DNA of 64,000 bases. Origin: Bog-113 sp965226755 (GTDB taxonomy: Bacteria; Acidobacteriota; Terriglobia; Bryobacterales; Bryobacteraceae). Both the position numbers and the translations under genes were made by a program. This document shows, one piece after another, positions 25,588 through 32,695 of the stretch (its first letter is position 1; each line of letters starts with the position of its first letter). The DNA is taken from NCBI GenBank assembly GCA_965226755.1, contig CBDDDT010000002.1, positions 372,001 to 436,000 on the forward strand, in the 5' to 3' direction. The notes below the pieces were generated by a model. It was given only the letters and a program-made list of their open reading frames with translations. It made no database searches and was not told where the DNA came from.

Positions 25588-26652
25588 CTACAATTTGCCT
25601 ATGTGCTCATCGAGAAACTTGGCCATAATCTGATCGGCTTCCTTGGACTCTGGCAGCGCGGGATTGTTCCAGAATGAATGCGGCAGCGCTTCAAACACCA
25701 CCAGTTGCGCCTCGACACCCGCCCGCAAGTATGCCCGGTGTAGGATTGTCGTCCCGCTCAATAGAAGGTCCCGGCCGCTTGTCACAAAGAGAGTGGGCGG
25801 AAACCCCTTGAGATCCGCGTAAACCGGCGAGAGAACGGGATCCTTGAGATTGGTTGATCCAACGTACTCAAGATCATGCGCGGCCGCGTTTGGCGGATCC
25901 AAGTGTCCGGAGAACCCGTTGAGCGCAAAAAGCGCCGCCGAGTCGCCGCCGTTACTTGAAAAATCTCCCATCCCCGAGAAAATTCCAGTTGCGCCTGGCA
26001 GCGGCAGCCCTAGTTGCCTCAGCTTCACGGTCACCTCGGCCGTGAGGATCGCGCCCGCGGAGGTGCCGTAAATTCCGATGCGGCTTGGCTTGTAAGTCTT
26101 GATGAGTTCTTTGTACACGGACACGGCGTCATCCAGTCCGGCCGGAAACGGGTGCTCAGGCGCGAGGCGATAGAGCACTGTTATGACCTTCACCCCGGTT
26201 AAATTTGCGATAGGGATCGATTCGGTCAGCGATCCTGAGTCTGAATTGAATCCGCCTCCGTGCAGGTTGATCAAGACTCGGTCCCGCTTCTCGGAGGACA
26301 TGCTTAGCGGCGTAACCACCCGCACCGGAACGTCCGCGATCCTGTCCGCCGCGACGTTTACCGGGTACAACTTCTTCGACGCCTCGCCAGCGCCAGCCTG
26401 CCATTTGTCTGTTCCTGTGCGCCGCCGTTCCAAGGTCTCGGGCGAGGCCGAATCGGACACTACCCGCGCCAGCATCTTTTGAGCTTCTGGGCTGACGGTT
26501 GAAGGGACCGGCACCACTCTGGTTATGTACGCTGTGCCGTCTGCGCCGATTTTGCTTGTATCCGAGTGCTGCTCATCTCCGGAGGATCCCGCAAACGACT
26601 GGCAGACGAACAACGAAACCGCGAAGATTCCTATAGCCCCACGCCGACCCAT
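25588..26652 (-). CDS. Secreted alpha/beta hydrolase (HSL-type esterase)
   Basis: 354 residues with an N-terminal signal (IGIFAVSLFVCQSFA). The HSL-family oxyanion motif LHGGGF lies near residue 130 and the nucleophile elbow GTSAGA near residue 196; the acid and base likely reside in TSGRDLL and LPHSFW near the end. Probably hydrolyses short acyl esters. Start ATG 26652 is preceded by AAAGGCGG; a GTG three bases upstream is possible. Confidence 0.82.
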   Translation of the reverse strand: MGRRGAIGIFAVSLFVCQSFAGSSGDEQHSDTSKIGADGTAYITRVVPVPSTVSPEAQKMLARVVSDSASPETLERRRTGTDKWQAGAGEASKKLYPVNVAADRIADVPVRVVTPLSMSSEKRDRVLINLHGGGFNSDSGSLTESIPIANLTGVKVITVLYRLAPEHPFPAGLDDAVSVYKELIKTYKPSRIGIYGTSAGAILTAEVTVKLRQLGLPLPGATGIFSGMGDFSSNGGDSAALFALNGFSGHLDPPNAAAHDLEYVGSTNLKDPVLSPVYADLKGFPPTLFVTSGRDLLLSGTTILHRAYLRAGVEAQLVVFEALPHSFWNNPALPESKEADQIMAKFLDEHIGKL

Positions 26653-26734
26653 CACGTGCCGCCTTTTTCGAACCGTTCAAATGTTAACAGGCGACGGGCC
26701 CCGAGGGCGGTTGAAGGCGGCGCGAGGCTTGCGA

Positions 26735-26944
26735 TTACCGAAGGCACAATCGGTGATAAATCGCGTACCGGGCGAGTTCGAGCCTGTCGCGCACGCCGAG
26801 CTTCTTACACGAGTTGTGCACATGATTTTTGACGGTCTGTTGGTTCACTTTCAGTTTGTCGCAGATTTCTCTGTTACGGAATCCTTGCACGACGAGTGCA
26901 ACGATCTCCAGTTCGCGAGGGCTGAGCGATGCTGAAGCGTCATT
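26735..26944 (-). pseudogene. Remnant of a LuxR/NarL-type response regulator (HTH only)
   Basis: The frame from 26944 to stop 26735 encodes 69 residues that read as an intact LuxR HTH: LSPRELEIVALVVQGFRN, REICDKLKVNQQTVKNHVHN and KKLGVRDRLELARY. There is a stop codon immediately upstream (26945-26947), no ATG near the N-terminus, and a run of eight C residues a little further. In the +1-shifted frame beyond it, LIKAGATSRAVVELA and following residues look like the end of a receiver domain. Best read as a frameshifted, N-terminally lost response regulator rather than a functional gene. Confidence 0.65.
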
Positions 26945-27051
26945 TTATTCTGAATTCCCCCCCCGCAAACGTGAACCGCGCCGACAGTTTTGTCGGCAAG
27001 CTCAACAACAGCCCTCGAGGTTGCGCCCGCCTTGATGAGCCTGAACCGCTC

Positions 27052-27309
27052 TCACTGTTTCCCTTTGGCATAGTTCACGGTGCAGTTCATCGCGGGTTTG
27101 CCGGATCCCGGGCCATACGGCAGAGGATTTCCCGCGCCGGTGGCCGGAATATAGTTGGTCTCCCGAACGCCGCCGTTCCAGCTGTTGGGATTATGCTGGC
27201 CGATAACGTTGCTTAGCGCGGGAAAGTAAGTCGCCCAACACCATACGCTCCCCACGGACGGTACATTGTTAAAGTGATTGCTGCTGTCCCAGAATGGCTG
27301 GATCACCAA
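27052..27309 (-). CDS. Short hypothetical secreted-type fragment
   Basis: 85 residues, starting at a TTG; the frame is open to a TAA further upstream. Contains an aromatic, Cys, Trp and Asn-rich sequence (VGSVWCWATYFPALSNV, then GQHNPNSWNGGVRETNY) unlike shadow frames, so it may be the end of a once larger exported protein. No family recognised. It lies in the decayed stretch next to the HTH remnant. Confidence 0.3.
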   Translation of the reverse strand: MVIQPFWDSSNHFNNVPSVGSVWCWATYFPALSNVIGQHNPNSWNGGVRETNYIPATGAGNPLPYGPGSGKPAMNCTVNYAKGKQ

Positions 27310-27794
27310 AGGGGAGCCCCGGCTTAGCTGCTTAACCGCCGCTTACCATCCGTCGTTGTAGTGGGATTAGAGCAGTAGCCAGAGGCCATATCGGATTCGT
27401 GCGCACAAAAAAACTGAACAGAAAGCTCTCGCGACTGTCAGTCAAGCTCTGCCGCCAGATCGTCCTTACGCCGGGATTATTCTCCTCGGACTTTGTGAAA
27501 AGCTTGAGTAGGAGAAGCGGTTGCCGAGGCGCAGCAAAACGCTCGCCGAAGACGATAGGCCGCCTCGGACATCTGCCCCGCAGACCCGCCGTGCTGATGA
27601 CTCTCGTACGCGCCGCTGACGCCGAGCGCTCGGGCGCCGCGAGCGAGGAGGGGATTGAAGAACGCCCATAGCCGGGACGCTGGAGAGAGCCTGGAAGGTT
27701 CAAGGGGGGCACAAAAAGGGGCACAGTGGCAAAAACACCCCAACGGGCCGAAGCAGCCGAAGGTCTTGAAAGCCTTTGAATAGGGGGTCAAAGA
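27310..27794. other. Intergenic stretch without a supportable gene, beside tRNA-Thr
   Basis: Several frames of 67-130 residues exist, but all are Arg/Ser/Pro-rich without motif and overlap each other on both strands. The stretch lies on the 3' side of tRNA-Thr and contains a 12-base-spaced pair of GGGGCACA (see repeat). It could be a scar of an integrated element, but no integrase or attachment-site duplicate is visible. Confidence 0.4.
27706..27725. repeat. Direct repeat GGGGCACA x2, 12 base period
   Basis: GGGGCACA at 27706-27713 and 27718-27725, 70 bases beyond the 3' end of tRNA-Thr. Tandem short repeats near a tRNA 3' end are what integrase arm sites look like, but this is only a suggestion. 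Confidence 0.35.
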
Positions 27795-27870
<76 letters not shown>

Positions 27871-27996
27871 GCGCTTCCGCCGCTCCCTCATTTTATACGC
27901 AACCGATTCCAAGTCGTTATTTCAATCACACTGAAAGGGCCGCCCGGCTGTGGCCGTTCTGTCGGTTTCCGTCAAATCCGGTTATTATGCCTCTAA

Positions 27997-28233
27997 GTGC
28001 GGATGCAAGGGTGTGTTGAATGCGACCAGCTTTGGGCCGATTACGGTCATTCCGTGATGGAGCATGTCCGCCTCACCGGACAGTTCCAGATTGCGTCCAT
28101 GCAATACGATTCGACTGCGATCGAGCGGCTCGCGGCCGATCTGGTGGATATTGAGAACGTGCGCCGCAAGGCCAGAAGCGACTACTTGTCCCACATCGCG
28201 ACGCACCAGGTTGCCGCGGCGGGCACTGGTTGA
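27997..28233 (+). CDS. Small conserved-looking hypothetical protein (CxxC-W)
   Basis: 78 residues from GTG 27997 (ATG 28003 is an alternative). Begins with CVECDQLWADY, then a helical HVRLTGQF segment and a long helix with RKARSDYLSHIATHQ. A TATTAT lies eight bases before the GTG and no Shine-Dalgarno is seen. Cytosolic, helical, function unknown. Followed on the same strand by another tiny helical protein, 22 bases later. Confidence 0.5.
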   Translation: MRMQGCVECDQLWADYGHSVMEHVRLTGQFQIASMQYDSTAIERLAADLVDIENVRRKARSDYLSHIATHQVAAAGTG

Positions 28234-28255
28234 AACCGGAATGTTATGTTAATCC

Positions 28256-28477
28256 GTGAACTCTATGTCTCCATGTGAAGAGGGCGTCAAACTTCTCGAT
28301 AGCGTGCAATTCTGTCTCGGGCGGCTCGCGAAACTGGTTCGCGAAACGCAAACTGCGCTGGAACAGCGCGATCTGCCCCGGTCGGACGCGCTTGACCGCG
28401 AAATCGAACACCTGTTCGGCCAGAAGGAGCGCGCCCTTGGCGCGTACCGGCACCACCTTGAAGAACACGGCTGTTAG
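28256..28477 (+). CDS. Small helical hypothetical protein
   Basis: 73 residues from GTG 28256, or ATG 28265. Two helices: LLDSVQFCLGRLAKLVRETQTALEQ and ALDREIEHLFGQKERALGAY, with HHLEEHGC at the end. It shares with the previous gene the size and helix-rich nature, so they may be distant paralogues or partners. Stops eight bases before the end of the convergent CRTAC1 gene. No function can be assigned. Confidence 0.5.
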   Translation: MNSMSPCEEGVKLLDSVQFCLGRLAKLVRETQTALEQRDLPRSDALDREIEHLFGQKERALGAYRHHLEEHGC

Positions 28478-28484
28478 AGCGGTG

Positions 28485-30161
28485 TCATCGCGGTTTGCGG
28501 CTCTCCTGTAGCGTCCACAAACGCCCGGGGTGCAGGTTGCGGTGCTCGTCCGTGCGCCCGCTAGGCCAGTAGATCACGACGCGGTCCGCTTTGTCGTTTT
28601 GACCCATGCCAAAGGTGAGCGGAAGTTCGGATTGCGAAAGGTAGCTCGATCCGCTCTTGACCATGCGGGACATCACCACGCTTCCGACATGCACCTGAAC
28701 GCGGGCGCCGATGCCATCGCGGTTCGACGGGCCGCCGATCAGTTTCATGCGAAGCGAGCGGTTCGAACCGGAGAAATCGTTGCGATAGAGATAAGCCGGG
28801 CCGTTGTTCGTGGTGATCAGGAGATCCAGATCTCCGTCGTTGTCGAAATCGGCGTACGCCGCTCCGCGCCCTACTTTGGCCTCCGCGAAACCGCTGCCCG
28901 CCTGTCCGGCCACATTATGAAATGCGCCTTCGGGGCCTTGCAGGAACAGTTGCTGGGGCTGCGCATATTCGCTCTTACCGCCGAGATTTCTCACGGTGTC
29001 GTCGATGTGGCCGTTGACCACCATCAAATCGAGCAGTCCGTCCAGATTGGCGTCAAAGAAGAAACATCCGAAGCCCAGCGAATGCCGCGTCGCGCGCCCG
29101 ATTTCTAAGCGCGGCGCAAGGTCGCTGAAAACGCCCGGCCCCGAGGCGCGCGGCAGGGAAGATTGAAACAGTGCCAGCATTTCATTGTCGAAGTTGGTGA
29201 TCACCACGCTTTGCCGCCCGGAGTTATCGTAATCGGCAGTGTCGATGCCCATCCCGCCGCGCGCCTTGCCGTCTTCGCTGAACGCGATTCCGGCGTTCAT
29301 CCCGATCTCTTCGAAGGTTCCGTCACGGCGGTTGCGGTAGAGCTTATTCGGCTGGGTGTCGTTAGCCACCAGCAGGTCCGGCCAGCCGTCGTTATCCACG
29401 TCGAACATCGCCACGCCGAGCGATTTGGAACTGGTGTCGAGCAGTCCGGCGCGCGCCGTAACGTCTTCAAACGTTCCGTCGCCGCGATTGCGGAACAGCC
29501 AGCACGTGGATCCATGGAACACCTCGGGCGTGCAATAGCTCTTGCGCTTGCCGTCCGGACTGCTGCAGAACACGTCCAGTTCGGGCGACCAGCGCACGTA
29601 ATTGCAGACGAAAAGGTCAAGGTGTCCGTCGCGGTCGTAATCAAACCAGAGCGCTGAGGTCGAAAGAGCGGCGCGATCGCCCAGGCCGCTGCGGCGGGTG
29701 ACGTCGACGAACGTGCCCCTGCCGGTGTTGCTGAACAGCCGGTTTTGCCCGAAACCCGTGACGTAGATGTCGGGAAAGCCGTCATTGTCGTAATCTCCGA
29801 CGGTGACGCCTAGCCCGTAGAATTCGAAGTCAAGCCCGGCGGCGCGCGTCACGTCGGCGAAGGTGCCGTCGCGGTTGTTGCGGTACAGCGCGAGCGTGGA
29901 TCTCCGCCGCTTGTGGCCCGGCCAGTCCATGCCGTTCACAATCAGAATGTCCTGCCAGCCGTCGTTGTCGTAGTCGAGAAAAGCGCAGCCCGGTCCCAGC
30001 GTTTCGGGCAGATACTTCTGGCCAAATGCGCCGTTGTTGTGAATAAAGTGGATGCCCGCCTGACCAGTCACGTCTGTCAGGCGGAAGTTGAGGGAGCCGG
30101 CATTCTCCGCGCCGAGCAGCGGGAGAGCGGCGGAACCGAGAAGAAACTCACGTCTGCGCAT
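28485..30161 (-). CDS. CRTAC1-family FG-GAP/ASPIC-UnbV repeat protein, Tat-exported
   Basis: 558 residues. The N-terminal RRREFLLGSAALPLLG is a Tat signal. Repeated calcium-loop units (YDNDGFPDIYV, DYDRDGHLDLFV, DVDNDGWPDLLV) form an FG-GAP/VCBS beta-propeller, and the end (HVGSVVMSRMVKSGSSYLSQSELPLTFGMG) is an ASPIC/UnbV domain. Secreted calcium-binding surface protein. It starts five bases after the response regulator stop, so it is the third gene of a kinase-regulator operon. Confidence 0.88.
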   Translation of the reverse strand: MRRREFLLGSAALPLLGAENAGSLNFRLTDVTGQAGIHFIHNNGAFGQKYLPETLGPGCAFLDYDNDGWQDILIVNGMDWPGHKRRRSTLALYRNNRDGTFADVTRAAGLDFEFYGLGVTVGDYDNDGFPDIYVTGFGQNRLFSNTGRGTFVDVTRRSGLGDRAALSTSALWFDYDRDGHLDLFVCNYVRWSPELDVFCSSPDGKRKSYCTPEVFHGSTCWLFRNRGDGTFEDVTARAGLLDTSSKSLGVAMFDVDNDGWPDLLVANDTQPNKLYRNRRDGTFEEIGMNAGIAFSEDGKARGGMGIDTADYDNSGRQSVVITNFDNEMLALFQSSLPRASGPGVFSDLAPRLEIGRATRHSLGFGCFFFDANLDGLLDLMVVNGHIDDTVRNLGGKSEYAQPQQLFLQGPEGAFHNVAGQAGSGFAEAKVGRGAAYADFDNDGDLDLLITTNNGPAYLYRNDFSGSNRSLRMKLIGGPSNRDGIGARVQVHVGSVVMSRMVKSGSSYLSQSELPLTFGMGQNDKADRVVIYWPSGRTDEHRNLHPGRLWTLQESRKPR

Positions 30162-30166
30162 GTGCG

Positions 30167-30781
30167 CTAGGGAGGCGTCACCAAACCCTTACGGACGGCA
30201 TACATGACGAGATCGGTCGCTTTGTGAATGTTCAGCGCGTCCATCAGATTGGCCCGGTGCACGGCGACCGTATTCACGCTAAGGTTCAGCAGCGCTGCGA
30301 TGTCCTTGTTCGATTTGCCGTCCGCAATCATGGTCAGAACTTGCTTCTCGCGGGGCGTGAGCTTGTCGAAAGTGTCGTCCGCCGAAGGCTGCGTGAGAGC
30401 CGCGCTGATAAAGCGCTTTCCGGAAGCGACCGCGCGGATGGCTTCGGGAAGTTCCACATCGATCGCGTTCTTCAGCAGATAGCCGCTCGCGCCGGCGTCC
30501 AGAGCGTTCCGGAAATAATTTTCATTCGAATACATGCTGAGGATGAGGATGCGCGTGCTGAGATTTGTTTTGCGAATCTCGCGGGTGGCCTGGGCGCCAT
30601 CCAGTTCCGGCATGGAGAAATCCATCACCAGGACGTTGGGCGCTAATTTGGCGACCAGATCCACCGCCTCGCGGCCGTTGCTGGCCTCGCCGACGATTTC
30701 CAGATCCGGCTCATCTTCGAGCATGCGGCGGAAACCCTTTCGAACCAGGCTGTGGTCATCGGCGAGAAGTACAGTAATCAT
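30167..30781 (-). CDS. NarL/FixJ-type response regulator
   Basis: 204 residues from ATG 30781 (an ATG 18 bases earlier lies inside the kinase). Receiver domain: acidic pocket LLADDH, phospho-acceptor aspartate in VLVMDFSMPEL (about residue 53), LSMYSNE and the lysine of GYLLKNA. LuxR HTH: LTPREKQVLTMIADGKSNKDI and NTVAVHRANLMDALNIHKA. Seven bases after the kinase stop; the cognate pair. Confidence 0.93.
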   Translation of the reverse strand: MITVLLADDHSLVRKGFRRMLEDEPDLEIVGEASNGREAVDLVAKLAPNVLVMDFSMPELDGAQATREIRKTNLSTRILILSMYSNENYFRNALDAGASGYLLKNAIDVELPEAIRAVASGKRFISAALTQPSADDTFDKLTPREKQVLTMIADGKSNKDIAALLNLSVNTVAVHRANLMDALNIHKATDLVMYAVRKGLVTPP

Positions 30782-30788
30782 CGGGGGT

Positions 30789-32105
30789 CTAGGTGTCATG
30801 CGGAATCGGAACTTCGAGCGACACGAGCGTACCGCCGTGCGCCCCGTTTTCTAACCTCAGTGTCCCATGCACCAGTTCGGCGCGCTCCCGCATGGCGACC
30901 AGGCCCAACCCGGTGCGTTCCTGCGGACCGCGCTCAATGATGCCCGTGCCTTCGTCTTCCACTTCGAGCCGCAGGCGGTCCGGCTGATATTGGACGCGCA
31001 CGCTCGCATGTTTCGATCCGGAATGCCGCGCCAGATTGTTGAGCGCCTCCTGCAGAACCCGGTAAACATGGATGGCCGTTTCATCTTTAATGGCCGGTCC
31101 GCTGCCGGACTTGTGGTATTCGACCGGAATTCCCGTTTGCTTCTGGAACATCGGCACATACCACTCGATTGCTTTTTCCAGCCCGTAGTCGTCGATCACC
31201 GCGGGATGAAGCATCTGGGAGAGCGAGCGGACCTTTTCGAGAGCGCCCTGGGTGATCTCCCGGACTTCGAGCAGATCGCCGCGCAGAGGGGAATCGGGCG
31301 GAATGCCCTTTCGCTCCAGGCGTCCCAGCATGGCGCCGATCGCCGTGAAGATCTGGCCGAATTCGTCGTGAAGTTCGCGGGAGACGGATCGAAGCACCTC
31401 CTCCTGCACCGAGATCAGTTTGCGGGCCAGCACGGATTTCTGGTCGGACAGAGTAGCCAGTTTCGCGAAAATCTTGCGGTTGGCGTACACCAGCGCGATA
31501 CCCGTCACCCCGATGGTGATTACGGTCGCGAGCAGGAACGTGTAGAGATCGCGCTCCACCCGGTCGTAAATTTTGGTGATCTCCTCCTCGGTTTCGCGGT
31601 CCAGTTCATTGTTTTGGCCGAGCATGGTCGTGATCTGGACGGCCAGCGTGTCGCGCTGCGGGCGGAGCCTGGTCTTGATCCAAACCGCCGCCTCCTTGTC
31701 TTTCCCGGCGCGGGCCAGCGCAAACGTTTCGTCCGTCGCGGCGTCGAGCGCGCGGATCATGATGGCGAGCCGCGCCCGATCGGGACTCTCCCGCGCATTG
31801 GGAGCCAGCGCCGCTTCCTTGCGTATGGCGCCTTCCAGTTGCAAGCGGAGACGCCGGAACTCCGGCTCGAAATCGGCCACCCGGTAGGGCGTCTCCAGCA
31901 CGTCATGAAGCGCCAGGCCGAGCGAATAGAGCGAGCTCTGAATGTTCACCAGCTGGATGGTGTCGAGCCGGTTGCGTTCCACGATTTTGGACTGCAGGGT
32001 GCGCAGGCTGGAAACCTGCCGAAGAGTGAACAGCGAGTAAAGCAAAACAGCTATTAGCGAGACGGCGAAGCCGATGAGAAGGCGCGGAGTGGGAGATGCT
32101 TTCAA
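30789..32105 (-). CDS. NarX-type sensor histidine kinase
   Basis: 438 residues. A membrane helix near residues 8-28, an alpha-helical periplasmic sensor of about 160 residues (rich in Glu/Arg helices), a second helix (LLATVITIGVTGIALVYA), then HisKA_3 with the phospho-histidine in SRELHDEFGQIF and HATPase boxes EALNNLARHSG (N), VEDEGTGI (G1) and GLGLVAMRERAELVHG (G2). Partner of the following NarL-type regulator. The periplasmic part resembles four-helix-bundle sensors of small molecules. Confidence 0.92.
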   Translation of the reverse strand: MKASPTPRLLIGFAVSLIAVLLYSLFTLRQVSSLRTLQSKIVERNRLDTIQLVNIQSSLYSLGLALHDVLETPYRVADFEPEFRRLRLQLEGAIRKEAALAPNARESPDRARLAIMIRALDAATDETFALARAGKDKEAAVWIKTRLRPQRDTLAVQITTMLGQNNELDRETEEEITKIYDRVERDLYTFLLATVITIGVTGIALVYANRKIFAKLATLSDQKSVLARKLISVQEEVLRSVSRELHDEFGQIFTAIGAMLGRLERKGIPPDSPLRGDLLEVREITQGALEKVRSLSQMLHPAVIDDYGLEKAIEWYVPMFQKQTGIPVEYHKSGSGPAIKDETAIHVYRVLQEALNNLARHSGSKHASVRVQYQPDRLRLEVEDEGTGIIERGPQERTGLGLVAMRERAELVHGTLRLENGAHGGTLVSLEVPIPHDT

Positions 32106-32206
32106 CGCTTTGAGTGTACTAAGCGCGGGCTACCCGGGGTGTCCACTCGTTCGACTGCGTTAAACAGAAATGCGAAAAGCAAGTGGGTAAGTTTCGTATC
32201 ACGCAT

Positions 32207-32248
32207 CGGCGGGGTTACGTGCTTCGCTAACGTCGCGCGGCCCCGCCC
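32207..32248. repeat. REP-like hairpin
   Basis: GGCGGGG (32208-32214) and CCCCGCC (32241-32247) are exact inverted repeats around an inner GTTA/TAAC stem with a CG pair. It lies in the 230-base gap after the kinase gene start; GTAAGTTT copies flank it on both sides (at about 32187 and 32252). Single occurrence seen in this window. Confidence 0.4.
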
Positions 32249-32336
32249 TCGGTAAGTTTGGGTAAAAGGCGAGGTTCCGCTCGCGAATGCAGGGCGGCCT
32301 CGACTTACCTTGATCTCAATTTTCCGGCAAAAGCCG

Positions 32337-32672
32337 CTACTGCACGAATCCTACGGGCTCGATGCAGAAGTGACGGTCATCATTAAACGCGAGGAGCGAT
32401 TGCACGCGCGTCACCGCGTCTATGAACCCCAGGTCGGCTTCCGGCACGCCGATGAAGTCTCCCGATGTCTTCTCGTATTCGACGACACGAAAGCGCAGGC
32501 TGGCCGGATCGAGGCCCCCCGCGCGAAGCAGATCATCCCGAATCGCCAGGGCGTCGGGTAGCTCGGCCGAAGAGGACTGCGCGCTAAGCATTTGTCTGTA
32601 AGGTGCGCGCCGAGCCCGATTGGTCTCATAGAACAATTGAATACGGCAGATCACCCCGGGCCGGGGTAACAT
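32337..32672 (-). CDS. Hypothetical protein, 111 residues
   Basis: 111 residues from ATG 32672 to stop 32337. A longer frame to 32771 overlaps the oppositely oriented GH127 gene and is not used. Sequence (VICRIQLFYETNRARRAPYRQ, LRFRVVEYEKTSGDFIGVPEADLG) looks protein-like with normal amino-acid balance, but no domain is recognised. Divergent to GH127 with only 23 bases between starts. Confidence 0.4.
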   Translation of the reverse strand: MLPRPGVICRIQLFYETNRARRAPYRQMLSAQSSSAELPDALAIRDDLLRAGGLDPASLRFRVVEYEKTSGDFIGVPEADLGFIDAVTRVQSLLAFNDDRHFCIEPVGFVQ

Positions 32673-32680
32673 CGCCAGGG

Positions 32681-32686
32681 TAATAT
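32681..32686 (+). promoter_or_regulatory. TAATAT -10-like element before GH127 gene
   Basis: TAATAT then CCTGGTCCC and ATG 32696, nine bases; no Shine-Dalgarno. Possible near-leaderless start. Confidence 0.3.
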
Positions 32687-32695
32687 CCTGGTCCC

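Noticed and set aside
27332..27724. 130-residue minus-strand frame in the decayed region
   Set aside because: Pro/Arg/Ser-rich without motif and overlapping other frames; not supported as a gene.
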